Below are positions 34,142 to 42,535 of a DNA stretch of 64,000 nt, piece after piece. This DNA is from an uncultured Pelagibacteraceae bacterium. GTDB lineage: Bacteria; Pseudomonadota; Alphaproteobacteria; Pelagibacterales; Pelagibacteraceae. Location of the stretch: NCBI GenBank assembly GCA_902543535.1, contig CACBYG010000004.1:58657-122656 (forward strand). Reading direction: 5' to 3'. How positions within the stretch are numbered: position 1 is the stretch's first letter; each line of letters begins with the position of its first letter. Under the pieces are notes generated by a model that ran no database searches, had not been told where the DNA came from, and was given only the letters and a program-made list of their open reading frames with translations. Position numbers and translations under genes: made by a program.

Positions 34142-34891
34142 TTATTTTTTACCCATAATCCATCCAATTACTTCGTCCCTTGAAGTATTTGAGAGTTCAG
34201 ACTCTGCAAAATTTGTACCTTGAAATAGCGCCATCACTCGATCGCAAACTGAAAAAATATCATCCATTCTATGACTTATAACAATTACACCAACACCTGT
34301 TTTTTTTAAGCTATTTATAAGATCTAATACTTTTCCTACTTCTTTAATTGCAAGAGCAGCTGTTGGTTCATCCATTATGACAACTTTAGCATTAAATGCT
34401 GTTGATCTAGCAATTGCAACAGCTTGTCTTTGACCTCCAGAAAGTTCTTCGACTTTTTGATCGGCACTCTTAACATTTATTTTTAGTTTTCCTAAATGAG
34501 CGTTTGTTAATTCTTTTATTTTATTAAAATCTAAAAATTTTAAGAAACCAATATTTTTAGTTGGCTCTCTTCCTAAAAAAATATTTTCTCCAATAGGTAA
34601 ATTTCCAGCTAGAGCAAGGTCTTGATAAACCATTTCTAATCCAAGGTTTTGTGAATCCTTTGGACTTTCTAAAATTTCCTCTTTTCCTTGAAAATATAAT
34701 GAACCTGAACTGGGTTTATATAAGCCTGATAAAACTTTCATTAGAGTTGATTTTCCTGCTCCATTATCTCCAACTACACCTAAACATTCTCCTGCATGTA
34801 CTTTTAAATCAACATTTTCTAAAGCAGTAATTGTTCCAAAATATTTAGTTATTCCTTTTGCTTCTAATAGTGGATTTTGAAAAGTTGACAT
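34142..34891 (-). CDS. Single-domain sugar ABC transporter ATPase (FrcA type)
   Basis: A 249-aa ATPase with Walker A G-D-N-G-A-G-K-S-T, the signature E-L-S-G-G-Q-R-Q and Walker B V-V-I-M-D-E-P-T-A-A-L. Ribose-type transporters usually use a 500-aa RbsA with two nucleotide-binding domains; this one has a single domain, like FrcA of the rhizobial fructose transporter FrcBCA. It therefore probably homodimerises. It is directly followed by the permease gene and is 22 bp downstream of the 2-hydroxyacid dehydrogenase gene, so the operon runs from inositol-type enzymes into the transporter. Confidence 0.92.
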   Translation of the reverse strand: MSTFQNPLLEAKGITKYFGTITALENVDLKVHAGECLGVVGDNGAGKSTLMKVLSGLYKPSSGSLYFQGKEEILESPKDSQNLGLEMVYQDLALAGNLPIGENIFLGREPTKNIGFLKFLDFNKIKELTNAHLGKLKINVKSADQKVEELSGGQRQAVAIARSTAFNAKVVIMDEPTAALAIKEVGKVLDLINSLKKTGVGVIVISHRMDDIFSVCDRVMALFQGTNFAESELSNTSRDEVIGWIMGKK

Positions 34892-34913
34892 AAATTACGA
34901 AATTATAAAAAAA

Positions 34914-35936
34914 TCAATTAATTGCAACAGGTTTTGAGGCTATTAGATTGACTGTCCTCTTATTTGCTATTTTGCAGAATTTAGGTTTTAAATTTTTTCT
35001 AATTAAGTTCATATCTTTTAAAACTATCTTCCCCATATTAAAAAAAGCAGATTTTAAAGCCCCAGCTCTATGAGCAGAAAACAAAATATTCTTTACTTTT
35101 CTTAAAGAACTTTTTTTTGGCACTGGTTCTTCAGGAAAAACGTCTGTTGCAACAAATATGTTTCTTTTTTTTACTGTGTTTATCAAATCCTTAAAATTTA
35201 CAACCGCTGCACGACTCATCAATACAAAACAGGAATTAGGTTTCATCTTATTTAAAAGTTTTTTATCTATGAAGTTTTTATTTTTTGTAGTCACCGTCGC
35301 TAACACATAAATGATCTCACAATTTTCAAACATCTTATTTAAACTAATATTTTTGAAACCTAGCTTTTTAATTTTTATTTTTGGGATCCATGGATCATAA
35401 ACATTTATATCTTTGGTGAATGGTAATAATAATGGATACAAAGATTTAGCAAGATCTCCAAAACCTAACAATCCTATTTTCTTTTCGGATAATAAAGAAG
35501 CTTTCAAGTTACTCTCTAATCCATATTTTTCTTTACCTTTAATAAAATCTAAATGAGCAGTATGAATATTTCTTAATAAAGACAAGGTCATCCCAAGAGC
35601 AATTTCTGCAACTGGTTTTGAAAAAACTGGAGAGGTTGCAATAACGTGAATTCCCTTTTTAAAACAGTATTGATAATCCATATTATTAATAAAATTACTT
35701 TCAACGTTAATAATTGCTTTCAATTTTTTTGCTTTTATCAAAAGATTTTTTGGTAAATCAGGTTGGCCTATAATAAATGAAGCTTTATGTATATTTTTCT
35801 CATAAAAAAAATTTTTTTTATTCTTTGGTGCATAAAGTAGCTCGTATTTTTTTCTAAGAATTCTAAATTTATCTTTAGAAAAAATTAATTCTAAAGTTCG
35901 TGGGAAAGGATCAACGATAGCAATAAGTTTTCCCAT
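34914..35936 (-). CDS. D-isomer-specific 2-hydroxyacid dehydrogenase family protein
   Basis: A 340-aa NAD-dependent dehydrogenase. The cofactor loop is G-L-L-G-F-G-D-L (G-x-G-x-x-x form, about 154-161), followed by a catalytic region with M-S-R-A-A-V-V (Arg) and E-E-P-V-P near 268-272, and the terminal catalytic His in F-S-A-H-R-A-G. Family members reduce or oxidise 2-oxo/2-hydroxy acids such as glyoxylate, hydroxypyruvate or 3-phosphoglycerate. The protein is lysine-rich and rather diverged. Its ATG directly abuts the Gfo/Idh gene stop, placing it in the iolD-frcB operon. Substrate unknown. Confidence 0.82.
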   Translation of the reverse strand: MGKLIAIVDPFPRTLELIFSKDKFRILRKKYELLYAPKNKKNFFYEKNIHKASFIIGQPDLPKNLLIKAKKLKAIINVESNFINNMDYQYCFKKGIHVIATSPVFSKPVAEIALGMTLSLLRNIHTAHLDFIKGKEKYGLESNLKASLLSEKKIGLLGFGDLAKSLYPLLLPFTKDINVYDPWIPKIKIKKLGFKNISLNKMFENCEIIYVLATVTTKNKNFIDKKLLNKMKPNSCFVLMSRAAVVNFKDLINTVKKRNIFVATDVFPEEPVPKKSSLRKVKNILFSAHRAGALKSAFFNMGKIVLKDMNLIRKNLKPKFCKIANKRTVNLIASKPVAIN

Positions 35937-37091
35937 TTAAATAAGTAAACGTTTCACTTCTTCCTCGTTAAACTTTTTCGGCTTTTCACATTTTGTCATA
36001 ATTTTTTGAGGAATACCTGTGGTAGCAGCTTTCATTGTTGATTGAATTATATCAAGAACATGAAGTGATAATTCTCCTGAGCATCTGTGTTTCTTTTTTT
36101 GCTGAATTGAATAAAGCATTTCAGACAAACCAACGCTTCTATAATTAGCGTTCGTAGGAGACTCGTTAGATCTCCCACTTGATGAAGTAATATTTATTTT
36201 TCCTAAATGCATTTTATCAGTTTTGTGTTCTCCCCATCTGCCTCCCTCAGTAACTGATATATAAACAGACCCACCAAACATATTTGGATCAGGTACAATG
36301 ATTGAGCCTTTAGTTCCATAAAGTTCCATATGGTTTCTTTGATGATTTACGACGTCAAATGACAATGTTACTTGGATAATTGCTCCTGTATGAAACTGAA
36401 TAGTTGCTAAATAAGTTGTAGGTGTTTCAACTTTGAAAGATTTATTTTTTTTTGGTCCAGCCCCATAAATTCTTTTCTTGAAAGCTGTTAATGTTCTTCC
36501 CTGTACTTGTTTCGCTGGACCAAGTAAATTTACTAGTGTTGTAAAAAAGTAAGGTCCCATATCAATTACCGGCCCACCCTCTTTTCTATACCAAGACTCG
36601 GGTTTTGGATGAAATGATTCTACTCCTGGAAAAGCAAAAATTGCATTACCAAGTTTTATATCTCCGATTAAATCAGAGTCTATCAACTCTCTAGCTTTTT
36701 GAATTCCTCCACCTAAAAAAGTGTCAGGGGCGTTACCAATATAAAGTTTCTTTTTTTTTGCTAGAGCAACGAGTTCTTTTCCTTTTTCAAAATATGTAGC
36801 TAAAGGTTTTTCTGAATAAACATGTTTGCCTGCACTTAAAACTCTTTTAGATACGCTGTAATGAGATTGAGGTATTGTTAGATTTAGGATTACTTCGATC
36901 TCCTTATCCTTAAGAAGGTCTCCAACTGTTTTAGATTTAATATTATATAGTTTTGCACATTTATCTGCAGCTTTTTGATTAATATCTGCACAAGCAATAA
37001 TTTTGAAATTGTTAAAATACTGATGCCCTCTGAAATATGTTTCTGCAATATGTCCGCACCCTATCAAACCAACCTTAAATACTTTATTCAT
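35937..37091 (-). CDS. Gfo/Idh/MocA family oxidoreductase
   Basis: A 384-aa oxidoreductase with the Rossmann motif G-L-I-G-C-G-H-I (8-15), the S-E-K-P-L-A motif (about 96) with catalytic Lys, and a C-terminal domain with K-E-G-G-P-V-I-D-M-G-P-Y (about 171-182), as seen in family members acting on sugars or inositols. It lies 7 bp after iolD and directly before the 2-hydroxyacid dehydrogenase gene. A scyllo- or chiro-inositol dehydrogenase, or an oxidoreductase for the sugar carried by the linked transporter, are the likely roles. Confidence 0.85.
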   Translation of the reverse strand: MNKVFKVGLIGCGHIAETYFRGHQYFNNFKIIACADINQKAADKCAKLYNIKSKTVGDLLKDKEIEVILNLTIPQSHYSVSKRVLSAGKHVYSEKPLATYFEKGKELVALAKKKKLYIGNAPDTFLGGGIQKARELIDSDLIGDIKLGNAIFAFPGVESFHPKPESWYRKEGGPVIDMGPYFFTTLVNLLGPAKQVQGRTLTAFKKRIYGAGPKKNKSFKVETPTTYLATIQFHTGAIIQVTLSFDVVNHQRNHMELYGTKGSIIVPDPNMFGGSVYISVTEGGRWGEHKTDKMHLGKINITSSSGRSNESPTNANYRSVGLSEMLYSIQQKKKHRCSGELSLHVLDIIQSTMKAATTGIPQKIMTKCEKPKKFNEEEVKRLLI

Positions 37092-37098
37092 TAAAAAA

Positions 37099-38943
37099 CT
37101 AGATGCCTTGTCTTTGTTTGGACTTACCGTCTTTGTGAAGTTTTAAAGCCTCTTTATTTTCATCTGTTGAAGGAATTTCTAAAGTTGGGCTGTCCCAAAA
37201 AGCTGAACCCTCTACCCACTTGTAAGCATGAGTTTTTATTGAAATTACATAAGTTACTTCTGATTTTTTGGCTCTTTTAAATGCTTCTTCTAAATCAGAA
37301 ATAGATGTTACATGTTCAGATTTTGCCCCCATACTTTCAGCATGTTTTGCAAAATCTACATCTACTAAACCAGGAGTTTTTGAGCTCTTTAGTAAGTTAT
37401 TGTATTCTTTTCCACCTTTAAACAATTGTAATCTATTAATAACTGCGAAACCTCCATTATCACAAACAATTATAATCAGTTTATTTTTCGTAATTACTGA
37501 TGAGTATATGTCAGTATTATTTAATAAATAAGAGCCATCACCTACAAAAGAAATTACTTCTTTATCAGGGTTAGCCATCTTAATTCCTAAAGCACCAGAA
37601 ATTTCATAACTCATACAGCTAAATCCCCATTCACTTTCATGTGTATTTAATTCTTTAGGTCGCCAAACTTGAACTACCTCACCTACAAGACCACCTGCAG
37701 CAGTAACCGCAATATCTGTTGGTTCAGAATTTCTATAAATAGCCCCTATTACTTGAACATAGCTTGGTACTTCCTGATTTGTTGGTGCACTTTCTTTATC
37801 TATATGTTCGTTCCAAATTTTTAATTCTCTTTGTGATTTTTCATTCCACTCATCTCCTACTTTCCAATCTCCTAATGCTCTAGAAAGTTCAATTAATGAA
37901 ACTTTAGCATCTCCAACTATAGCCTGAGCTAAATGTTTATTGGCATCAAATCTTGAAACATTTATAGAAACAAGTTTAAATTTTTCATTTTCAAAATTTG
38001 CCCAAGATCCAGTCGTAAAATCTGCAAGTTTTGTTCCAACGGCAATTGCAAGATCAGTTTCTTTAGCAAGGTCATTGGTATTTTTTCCACCTAAGCCTCC
38101 AATTTGTCCAGCATAGTGAGAATGGTCTCTTTTCATTGTTGAATAACCCATCACAGTTTGAGTAACTGGTATATTGTGTTTAGTTGCAAAGTTACTTAAT
38201 TCCTCCATTGCATTAGAATAAAAAACTCCACCACCAGAAATAATAATTGGATTTTTTGATTTTTTGATTTTTTCAGCAGCCTCTTTTATTTGAAAATCAT
38301 CTGGTCTTGGCCTTCTTATTGAATGAATTCTTTCTTTAAAAAACTCCTCAGGGTATTCGTATGTCTGACCTTGAATATCTTGACACAAAGATATACAGGC
38401 TGGTCCGCAGTCAGCTGGATCCAACATTGTTTGAACTGCATTTGGAAAAGACTGAATTATTTGTTCTGGTCTTGTTATTCTGTCAAAATATCTTGTTACT
38501 GGTTTAAACGCATCGTTTGCTGTAATTCCAGGATTATTAAAATGTTCCACCTGTTGTAAAACTGGATCTGGCATTCTATTAGCGTAGGTGTCTCCAGGTA
38601 AAAATAGAATGGGTAATCTATTACTCATTGCAACTGCTGCAGCTGTAACCATATTTGTTGCACCAGGTCCGACTGAAGAAGTTGCTACAAAAATTTGTTG
38701 TCTTCTTTTTCCTCTTGCATAACCTATTCCGGTAAGAGCCATATTTTGTTCATGATGTCCTCTATATGTAGGTAACTCGTTTTGATTTTCCTCTAAAGCT
38801 TGTCCTAAACATGCAACATTTCCATGTCCAAATATCCCAAATACACCAGGAAATAATGGTTCTTTTTTGCCATCAATTAATATTTTTTGTGCTATTAAAT
38901 ATTTAACTATTGCATGGGCACAAGTAAGAGTAATTTTTTTCAT
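37099..38943 (-). CDS. iolD: 3D-trihydroxycyclohexane-1,2-dione hydrolase IolD
   Basis: A 614-aa thiamin-diphosphate enzyme. IolD hydrolyses 3D-(3,5/4)-trihydroxycyclohexane-1,2-dione to 5-deoxy-glucuronate, the ring-opening step of myo-inositol breakdown. The N-terminal PYR domain has T-Y-R-G-H-H-E-Q-N-M-A with the cofactor Glu, the central domain is of acetolactate-synthase type, and the C-terminal PP domain carries G-D-G-S-Y-L-L-N-N (Mg/ThDP motif, about residues 464-472). Length matches IolD rather than acetolactate synthase (about 560). It is first in the leftward operon to the FrcBCA-type transporter and divergent from an aldehyde dehydrogenase. Its ThDP need links it to thiamin supply. 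Confidence 0.9.
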   Translation of the reverse strand: MKKITLTCAHAIVKYLIAQKILIDGKKEPLFPGVFGIFGHGNVACLGQALEENQNELPTYRGHHEQNMALTGIGYARGKRRQQIFVATSSVGPGATNMVTAAAVAMSNRLPILFLPGDTYANRMPDPVLQQVEHFNNPGITANDAFKPVTRYFDRITRPEQIIQSFPNAVQTMLDPADCGPACISLCQDIQGQTYEYPEEFFKERIHSIRRPRPDDFQIKEAAEKIKKSKNPIIISGGGVFYSNAMEELSNFATKHNIPVTQTVMGYSTMKRDHSHYAGQIGGLGGKNTNDLAKETDLAIAVGTKLADFTTGSWANFENEKFKLVSINVSRFDANKHLAQAIVGDAKVSLIELSRALGDWKVGDEWNEKSQRELKIWNEHIDKESAPTNQEVPSYVQVIGAIYRNSEPTDIAVTAAGGLVGEVVQVWRPKELNTHESEWGFSCMSYEISGALGIKMANPDKEVISFVGDGSYLLNNTDIYSSVITKNKLIIIVCDNGGFAVINRLQLFKGGKEYNNLLKSSKTPGLVDVDFAKHAESMGAKSEHVTSISDLEEAFKRAKKSEVTYVISIKTHAYKWVEGSAFWDSPTLEIPSTDENKEALKLHKDGKSKQRQGI

Positions 38944-39035
38944 GAACTAAGTTTGTCTTTAACTGTGTATAGTGTTTATATATAATTAAATTATAAATTA
39001 AAAAACCCAGATTAGTAAACTTAAAAATAAATTCT
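38944..39035. promoter_or_regulatory. Divergent promoter region iolD / aldehyde dehydrogenase
   Basis: A 92-bp gap serving both directions. It contains a perfect 7-bp inverted repeat with a one-base centre, TATAATT-A-AATTATA (38981-38995), which could be an operator or just AT-rich chance. No ORF fits here. Confidence 0.4.
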
Positions 39036-40478
39036 ATGTATAGTAACTTTGGACAATTCATTGATGGTAAATGGCAACAAGCTGAAAAAAAAGAAACATA
39101 TGACGTTATAAATCCAGCTACTGAAGAAGTAATTGGAAAAGCATCAAAGGCGTCTTCTATAGATGTTCAAAAAGCTCTCAAAGCTGCAGAGAAAGGTTTA
39201 GAGATTTGGAAAAATACTGCCCCATGGCAAAGAGCTTATATACTTAGAAAAATTGCTGACCTAATGAGAGAAAGAAAAGACGTTCTTGCAAAATGGTTAA
39301 CTCTTGAGGTAGGAAAACCTATTGCCGAAGCTGTTGGGGAAGTTGGTGGTGCAGCAGACATTTTTGAATGGAATGCTGAGGAAACTAAAAGAATTTATGG
39401 GCAAACACAACAAAGTAGGTTTCCAGATACAAGAGTACATGTTTATTATCAGCCAGTTGGAGTAGTCGCTGCTTTAGTTCCTTGGAATTTCCCAATTGTG
39501 TTAGCTGCAAGAAAGATTTCTACTTCTTTAGCTGCTGGTTGCTCTGTTATTTGTAAGCCGGATGTAATTACACCAGGGGCTGTAATGGAATTAGTTAATA
39601 TTTGTAAAGAAGCTGGTGTGCCAGATGGAGTAGTAAATCTTCTTTCAGGAGATCCTGCTGAAATATCCAACGAATTAATGGAGTCTGATATAATTAAAAA
39701 AGTTTCAATTACAGGTTCAACAAGAGTAGGCAAAATTATTTTAAAAAAAGCTGCTGACAAAGTTCAAAGAGTTACTATGGAGCTAAGTGGACATTCTCCT
39801 TTCATTGTATGTGAAGATGTGGATATGAATAAGGTAGCTGACATTGCAATTGCCGGTAAATTTAGAAATAATGGCCAAGTATGTATTTCACCTAATAGAT
39901 TTTATATTCAAGAAAATAGAAAAGATGAATTTGTAAGTGCTTTTATAGATAGAGCCAAAAAATTAAAAATTGGTAATGGTATGGATGAAGGTGTGGAATT
40001 AGGACCTTTAAGCACTGCAAAGAGATTAGAAGAAATAGAAAAATTAGTTGAAACTACAAAGAAAGAGGGTGCTAAAGTTTTAATGGGTGGGAAAAGACCA
40101 TCAGGTTTCAATAAAGGATATTATTACGAACCAACAGTTTTCGATGACGTTAAAGACAATTATACAATCATGAAGGAAGAGCCTTTTGGTCCATTGGTTC
40201 CAATTTTAACATTCAAAAATTTTGATGAGGTGATTGAAAGAGCTAATGATAACGATCTAGGTTTATGCAGTTATCTCTACACAAATTCAATGGACAAAGC
40301 TCACATAGGTTCTGAAAAATTAGAAACAGGATGTGTTGCAGTTAATACAGGAGTGGTAGCACTTGCAGAAGCACCATTTGGAGGAATAAAACAAACTGGT
40401 TATGGACGTGAAGGCGGCTCAGGAGCAATCAAAGACTATTTAAATGTAAAATATACTCACATGGGTTTAAAAATCTAA
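39036..40478 (+). CDS. NAD(P)-dependent aldehyde dehydrogenase (GabD/AldA-like)
   Basis: A 480-aa aldehyde dehydrogenase with V-P-W-N-F-P (about 149-154), G-S-T-R-V-G cofactor loop (about 228), catalytic Glu in M-E-L-S-G-H-S-P (about 250) and catalytic Cys in N-G-Q-V-C-I-S (about 284). It resembles succinate-semialdehyde/lactaldehyde dehydrogenases; the usual L-G-G is S-G-H here. It lacks the hallmarks of methylmalonate-semialdehyde dehydrogenase, so it is not an obvious IolA. It is followed after 2 bp by an HpcH/HpaI aldolase gene, suggesting aldol cleavage to an aldehyde that this enzyme oxidises. Confidence 0.88.
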   Translation: MYSNFGQFIDGKWQQAEKKETYDVINPATEEVIGKASKASSIDVQKALKAAEKGLEIWKNTAPWQRAYILRKIADLMRERKDVLAKWLTLEVGKPIAEAVGEVGGAADIFEWNAEETKRIYGQTQQSRFPDTRVHVYYQPVGVVAALVPWNFPIVLAARKISTSLAAGCSVICKPDVITPGAVMELVNICKEAGVPDGVVNLLSGDPAEISNELMESDIIKKVSITGSTRVGKIILKKAADKVQRVTMELSGHSPFIVCEDVDMNKVADIAIAGKFRNNGQVCISPNRFYIQENRKDEFVSAFIDRAKKLKIGNGMDEGVELGPLSTAKRLEEIEKLVETTKKEGAKVLMGGKRPSGFNKGYYYEPTVFDDVKDNYTIMKEEPFGPLVPILTFKNFDEVIERANDNDLGLCSYLYTNSMDKAHIGSEKLETGCVAVNTGVVALAEAPFGGIKQTGYGREGGSGAIKDYLNVKYTHMGLKI

Positions 40479-40480
40479 TT

Positions 40481-41275
40481 GTGAGAAAAAATAAAATTAA
40501 ACAAATGATGAAAGACGGTAAGCCCGTCATTAATGGTTGGTGTGCAATTCCTAGCACTGCATCTGCTGAAGCAATGGCCCATCAAGGTTGGGACTCATTA
40601 ACTGTGGATATGCAACACGGGTTAGTAGATTACAGTAATGCACTACCAATGATGCAAACGATATCAACAACAGATGTAACTCCTTTAGCAAGAGTAAATT
40701 GGAACGAACCAGGTCAAATAATGAAAATTTTAGACGCCGGATGTTATGGAATTATATGCCCAATGGTGAGCAATAAAAAGGAGGCAGAAAATTTTGTTCA
40801 AGCATGTATGTATCCACCTGATGGTTATAGAAGTTTTGGCCCAGTAAGAGGTTTAATTTATGGAGGAGCTGATTATGCTGATCATGCTAATGAAGAAATA
40901 TTAAAGCTGGCAATGATAGAAACAAAAGAATCTTTGGAAAATCTTGATGAGATTATGTCTACACCAGGTGTCGATGGTATTTATATTGGTCCAGCAGACT
41001 TAAGCTTAGCAATAGGTGAAAAGCCTGGTTTCGATAGACCAGAGTCTACAAAAGCTTATTCTGAAATTTTAAGAATCTTGGAACATGCAAAAAAAAATAA
41101 TATTTTTGCAGGAATTCATAACGGTACTACAGAGTATGCAACTAAGATGATTGAAAAAGGTTTTAATTTTGTAACTATAGCATCTGATTTGAGAGCTTTA
41201 AGTGCTGGTGCTAAATCTACTGTAGATAAAATGAAGGGCTCTTTATCAAATAAAGACGATAACGCTACTTACTAA
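40481..41275 (+). CDS. HpcH/HpaI-family 2-oxo-acid aldolase
   Basis: A 264-aa class II aldolase of the HpcH/HpaI family, which splits 2-oxo-4-hydroxy acids to pyruvate plus an aldehyde. It shows the V-D-M-Q-H-G segment (about 43-48, normally D-x-E-H-G, so Glu is Gln here), the metal-ligand region M-I-E-T-K-E-S-L-E-N (about 145-154) and G-V-D-G-I-Y-I-G-P-A-D-L-S (about 165-177). The start is GTG at 40481, 2 bp after the aldehyde dehydrogenase stop. The two genes likely act in sequence on a sugar-acid or deoxy-keto-acid intermediate of the surrounding catabolic genes. Confidence 0.87.
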   Translation: MRKNKIKQMMKDGKPVINGWCAIPSTASAEAMAHQGWDSLTVDMQHGLVDYSNALPMMQTISTTDVTPLARVNWNEPGQIMKILDAGCYGIICPMVSNKKEAENFVQACMYPPDGYRSFGPVRGLIYGGADYADHANEEILKLAMIETKESLENLDEIMSTPGVDGIYIGPADLSLAIGEKPGFDRPESTKAYSEILRILEHAKKNNIFAGIHNGTTEYATKMIEKGFNFVTIASDLRALSAGAKSTVDKMKGSLSNKDDNATY

Positions 41276-42087
41276 TTTAGTTGATCTAAAAATTCCTCAA
41301 ATTGTTTTTTTTCTAAATTTGATGATTGGTTTTTTCCTGGAAATTTTCCATTCATCGAATCTTTTTTAAAAGCTTTTAGAGCTTTTACTCTTTCATTTTT
41401 AATTTCATTTCTCAATTTTAATAAATTTCCATAAGCTTTGGAATGTCTTGGAGGGTTTTTAGTATCGCCACAAATATCTTCCATAAACAAATACATCACA
41501 TCAGCATTTTTTCCTGATCCCAAAGAAACAGTAACTATGTCAGTACGTTTTGAAATTTCACCCATAACATTTTCTGGTATAACTTCGCATTCTGCAGAAA
41601 ATGCACCAGCATCTTCTAATCTTTTAAACTTTTGAAAAAGTTCATACGCTTCATTTGCAGTTTTACCTACTGCACGCAACCCACCAATCCAAGTCGACTT
41701 TCTTGGTACTAAGCCTAGATGACCCATCACTGGAACATCTTCTTTAGATAGCATTTCAACTATATACATACTTCTTGGTGTCATAACTGCATCTGCCCCA
41801 TTTTCTAATGCTTTAAATGCACCACGCATAATATCTTCTTCTGTCACAAATTCATTTAATCCTAAAGCTGCAGTTAAAAATAAATTTTTTGAACCTTCTC
41901 TTACAGAAATTACATTTTTTGCATTTGAGATTATCATATCAAAACCTGCTTTTTCAGCTGCCTCAGCTTCCTCAACACTATTTGCCGTAACTTGTGTAAA
42001 TTTTCTCTTTCCTTTTGATGTTTTTAAATCTCCAACAGTTAAAGTTCTTCTAGCTGGTTTAGCTGCCCATGTATAAATATTTTTCAT
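41272..42087 (-). CDS. PanB-like protein of the PEP mutase / ketopantoate hydroxymethyltransferase superfamily
   Basis: A 271-aa TIM-barrel protein resembling PanB in order of motifs: L-T-V-G-D-L near the start, G-H-L-G-L-V-P (122-128, PanB has G-H-L-G-L-T-P) and A-E-C-E-V-I-P (165-171, PanB L-E-C-V-P). However, the PanB metal ligands are not conserved: the G-D-S region reads S-N-A-K-N (54-58), the A-D-L-P region reads L-T-A-A-L, and the K-x-E-G region reads M-T-P-R-S. It is therefore unlikely to make ketopantoate and is probably a lyase or aldolase of related fold. Its ATG overlaps the winged-helix gene stop, and it ends 4 bp into the convergent aldolase gene. Confidence 0.7.
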   Translation of the reverse strand: MKNIYTWAAKPARRTLTVGDLKTSKGKRKFTQVTANSVEEAEAAEKAGFDMIISNAKNVISVREGSKNLFLTAALGLNEFVTEEDIMRGAFKALENGADAVMTPRSMYIVEMLSKEDVPVMGHLGLVPRKSTWIGGLRAVGKTANEAYELFQKFKRLEDAGAFSAECEVIPENVMGEISKRTDIVTVSLGSGKNADVMYLFMEDICGDTKNPPRHSKAYGNLLKLRNEIKNERVKALKAFKKDSMNGKFPGKNQSSNLEKKQFEEFLDQLN

Positions 42088-42500
42088 TTAATACCTTTGT
42101 AAAGAATATCTCTTCTATCTATAAACCCTTCAAAAGTTTTTATTGTAATTACTGATGGTAATATAAAAATTGATCTCTTATCTTTTTCATTTCTGATTAT
42201 TCTGAAAAAACCTTTTTTGATGGCTGTATCAATATAAATATTTGAAGTTAAATAGGATTTTTCTATTACTTTTAATAATTGGTTTTTAGTTATGGATTTA
42301 TTTTTATAGTAAGCAAGCATAACCATGTGGAGCATAATCCAGTGCTGAGGTGTTAATGAGAACCAATTAAGTAATTCATTTTCTAATCTCCCCTCAAAGT
42401 CCCCTAATGAAATTTCAGCTAATTTAATTCTTTTTTGAGTAATTTTAGGAATTTTTTTTTGTTCCTCAAAATGCTTAGGGTACTTAAACTGTTTTTTCAT
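42084..42500 (-). CDS. Winged-helix (MarR-like) putative regulator
   Basis: A 138-aa basic protein. After a charged N-terminus, residues about 38-130 fit a winged helix: W-F-S-L-T-P-Q-H-W-I-M-L-H-M-V-M-L-A-Y-Y, a helix pair around S-I-T-K-N-Q-L-L-K-V-I-E-K-S-Y-L-T-S-N, then I-D-T-A-I-K-K-G-F-F and a wing ending R-S-I-F-I-L-P-S. This is the layout of MarR-type regulators, although no exact family motif stands out. It sits between the C11orf54-like and PanB-like genes and is the only recognisable regulator in the 41-50 kb stretch, so it may bind the palindrome at 43541-43564. Confidence 0.55.
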   Translation of the reverse strand: MKKQFKYPKHFEEQKKIPKITQKRIKLAEISLGDFEGRLENELLNWFSLTPQHWIMLHMVMLAYYKNKSITKNQLLKVIEKSYLTSNIYIDTAIKKGFFRIIRNEKDKRSIFILPSVITIKTFEGFIDRRDILYKGIK

Positions 42501-42535
42501 CTAAAAATATTATCTCAAAGAGTATTAATTTAATA

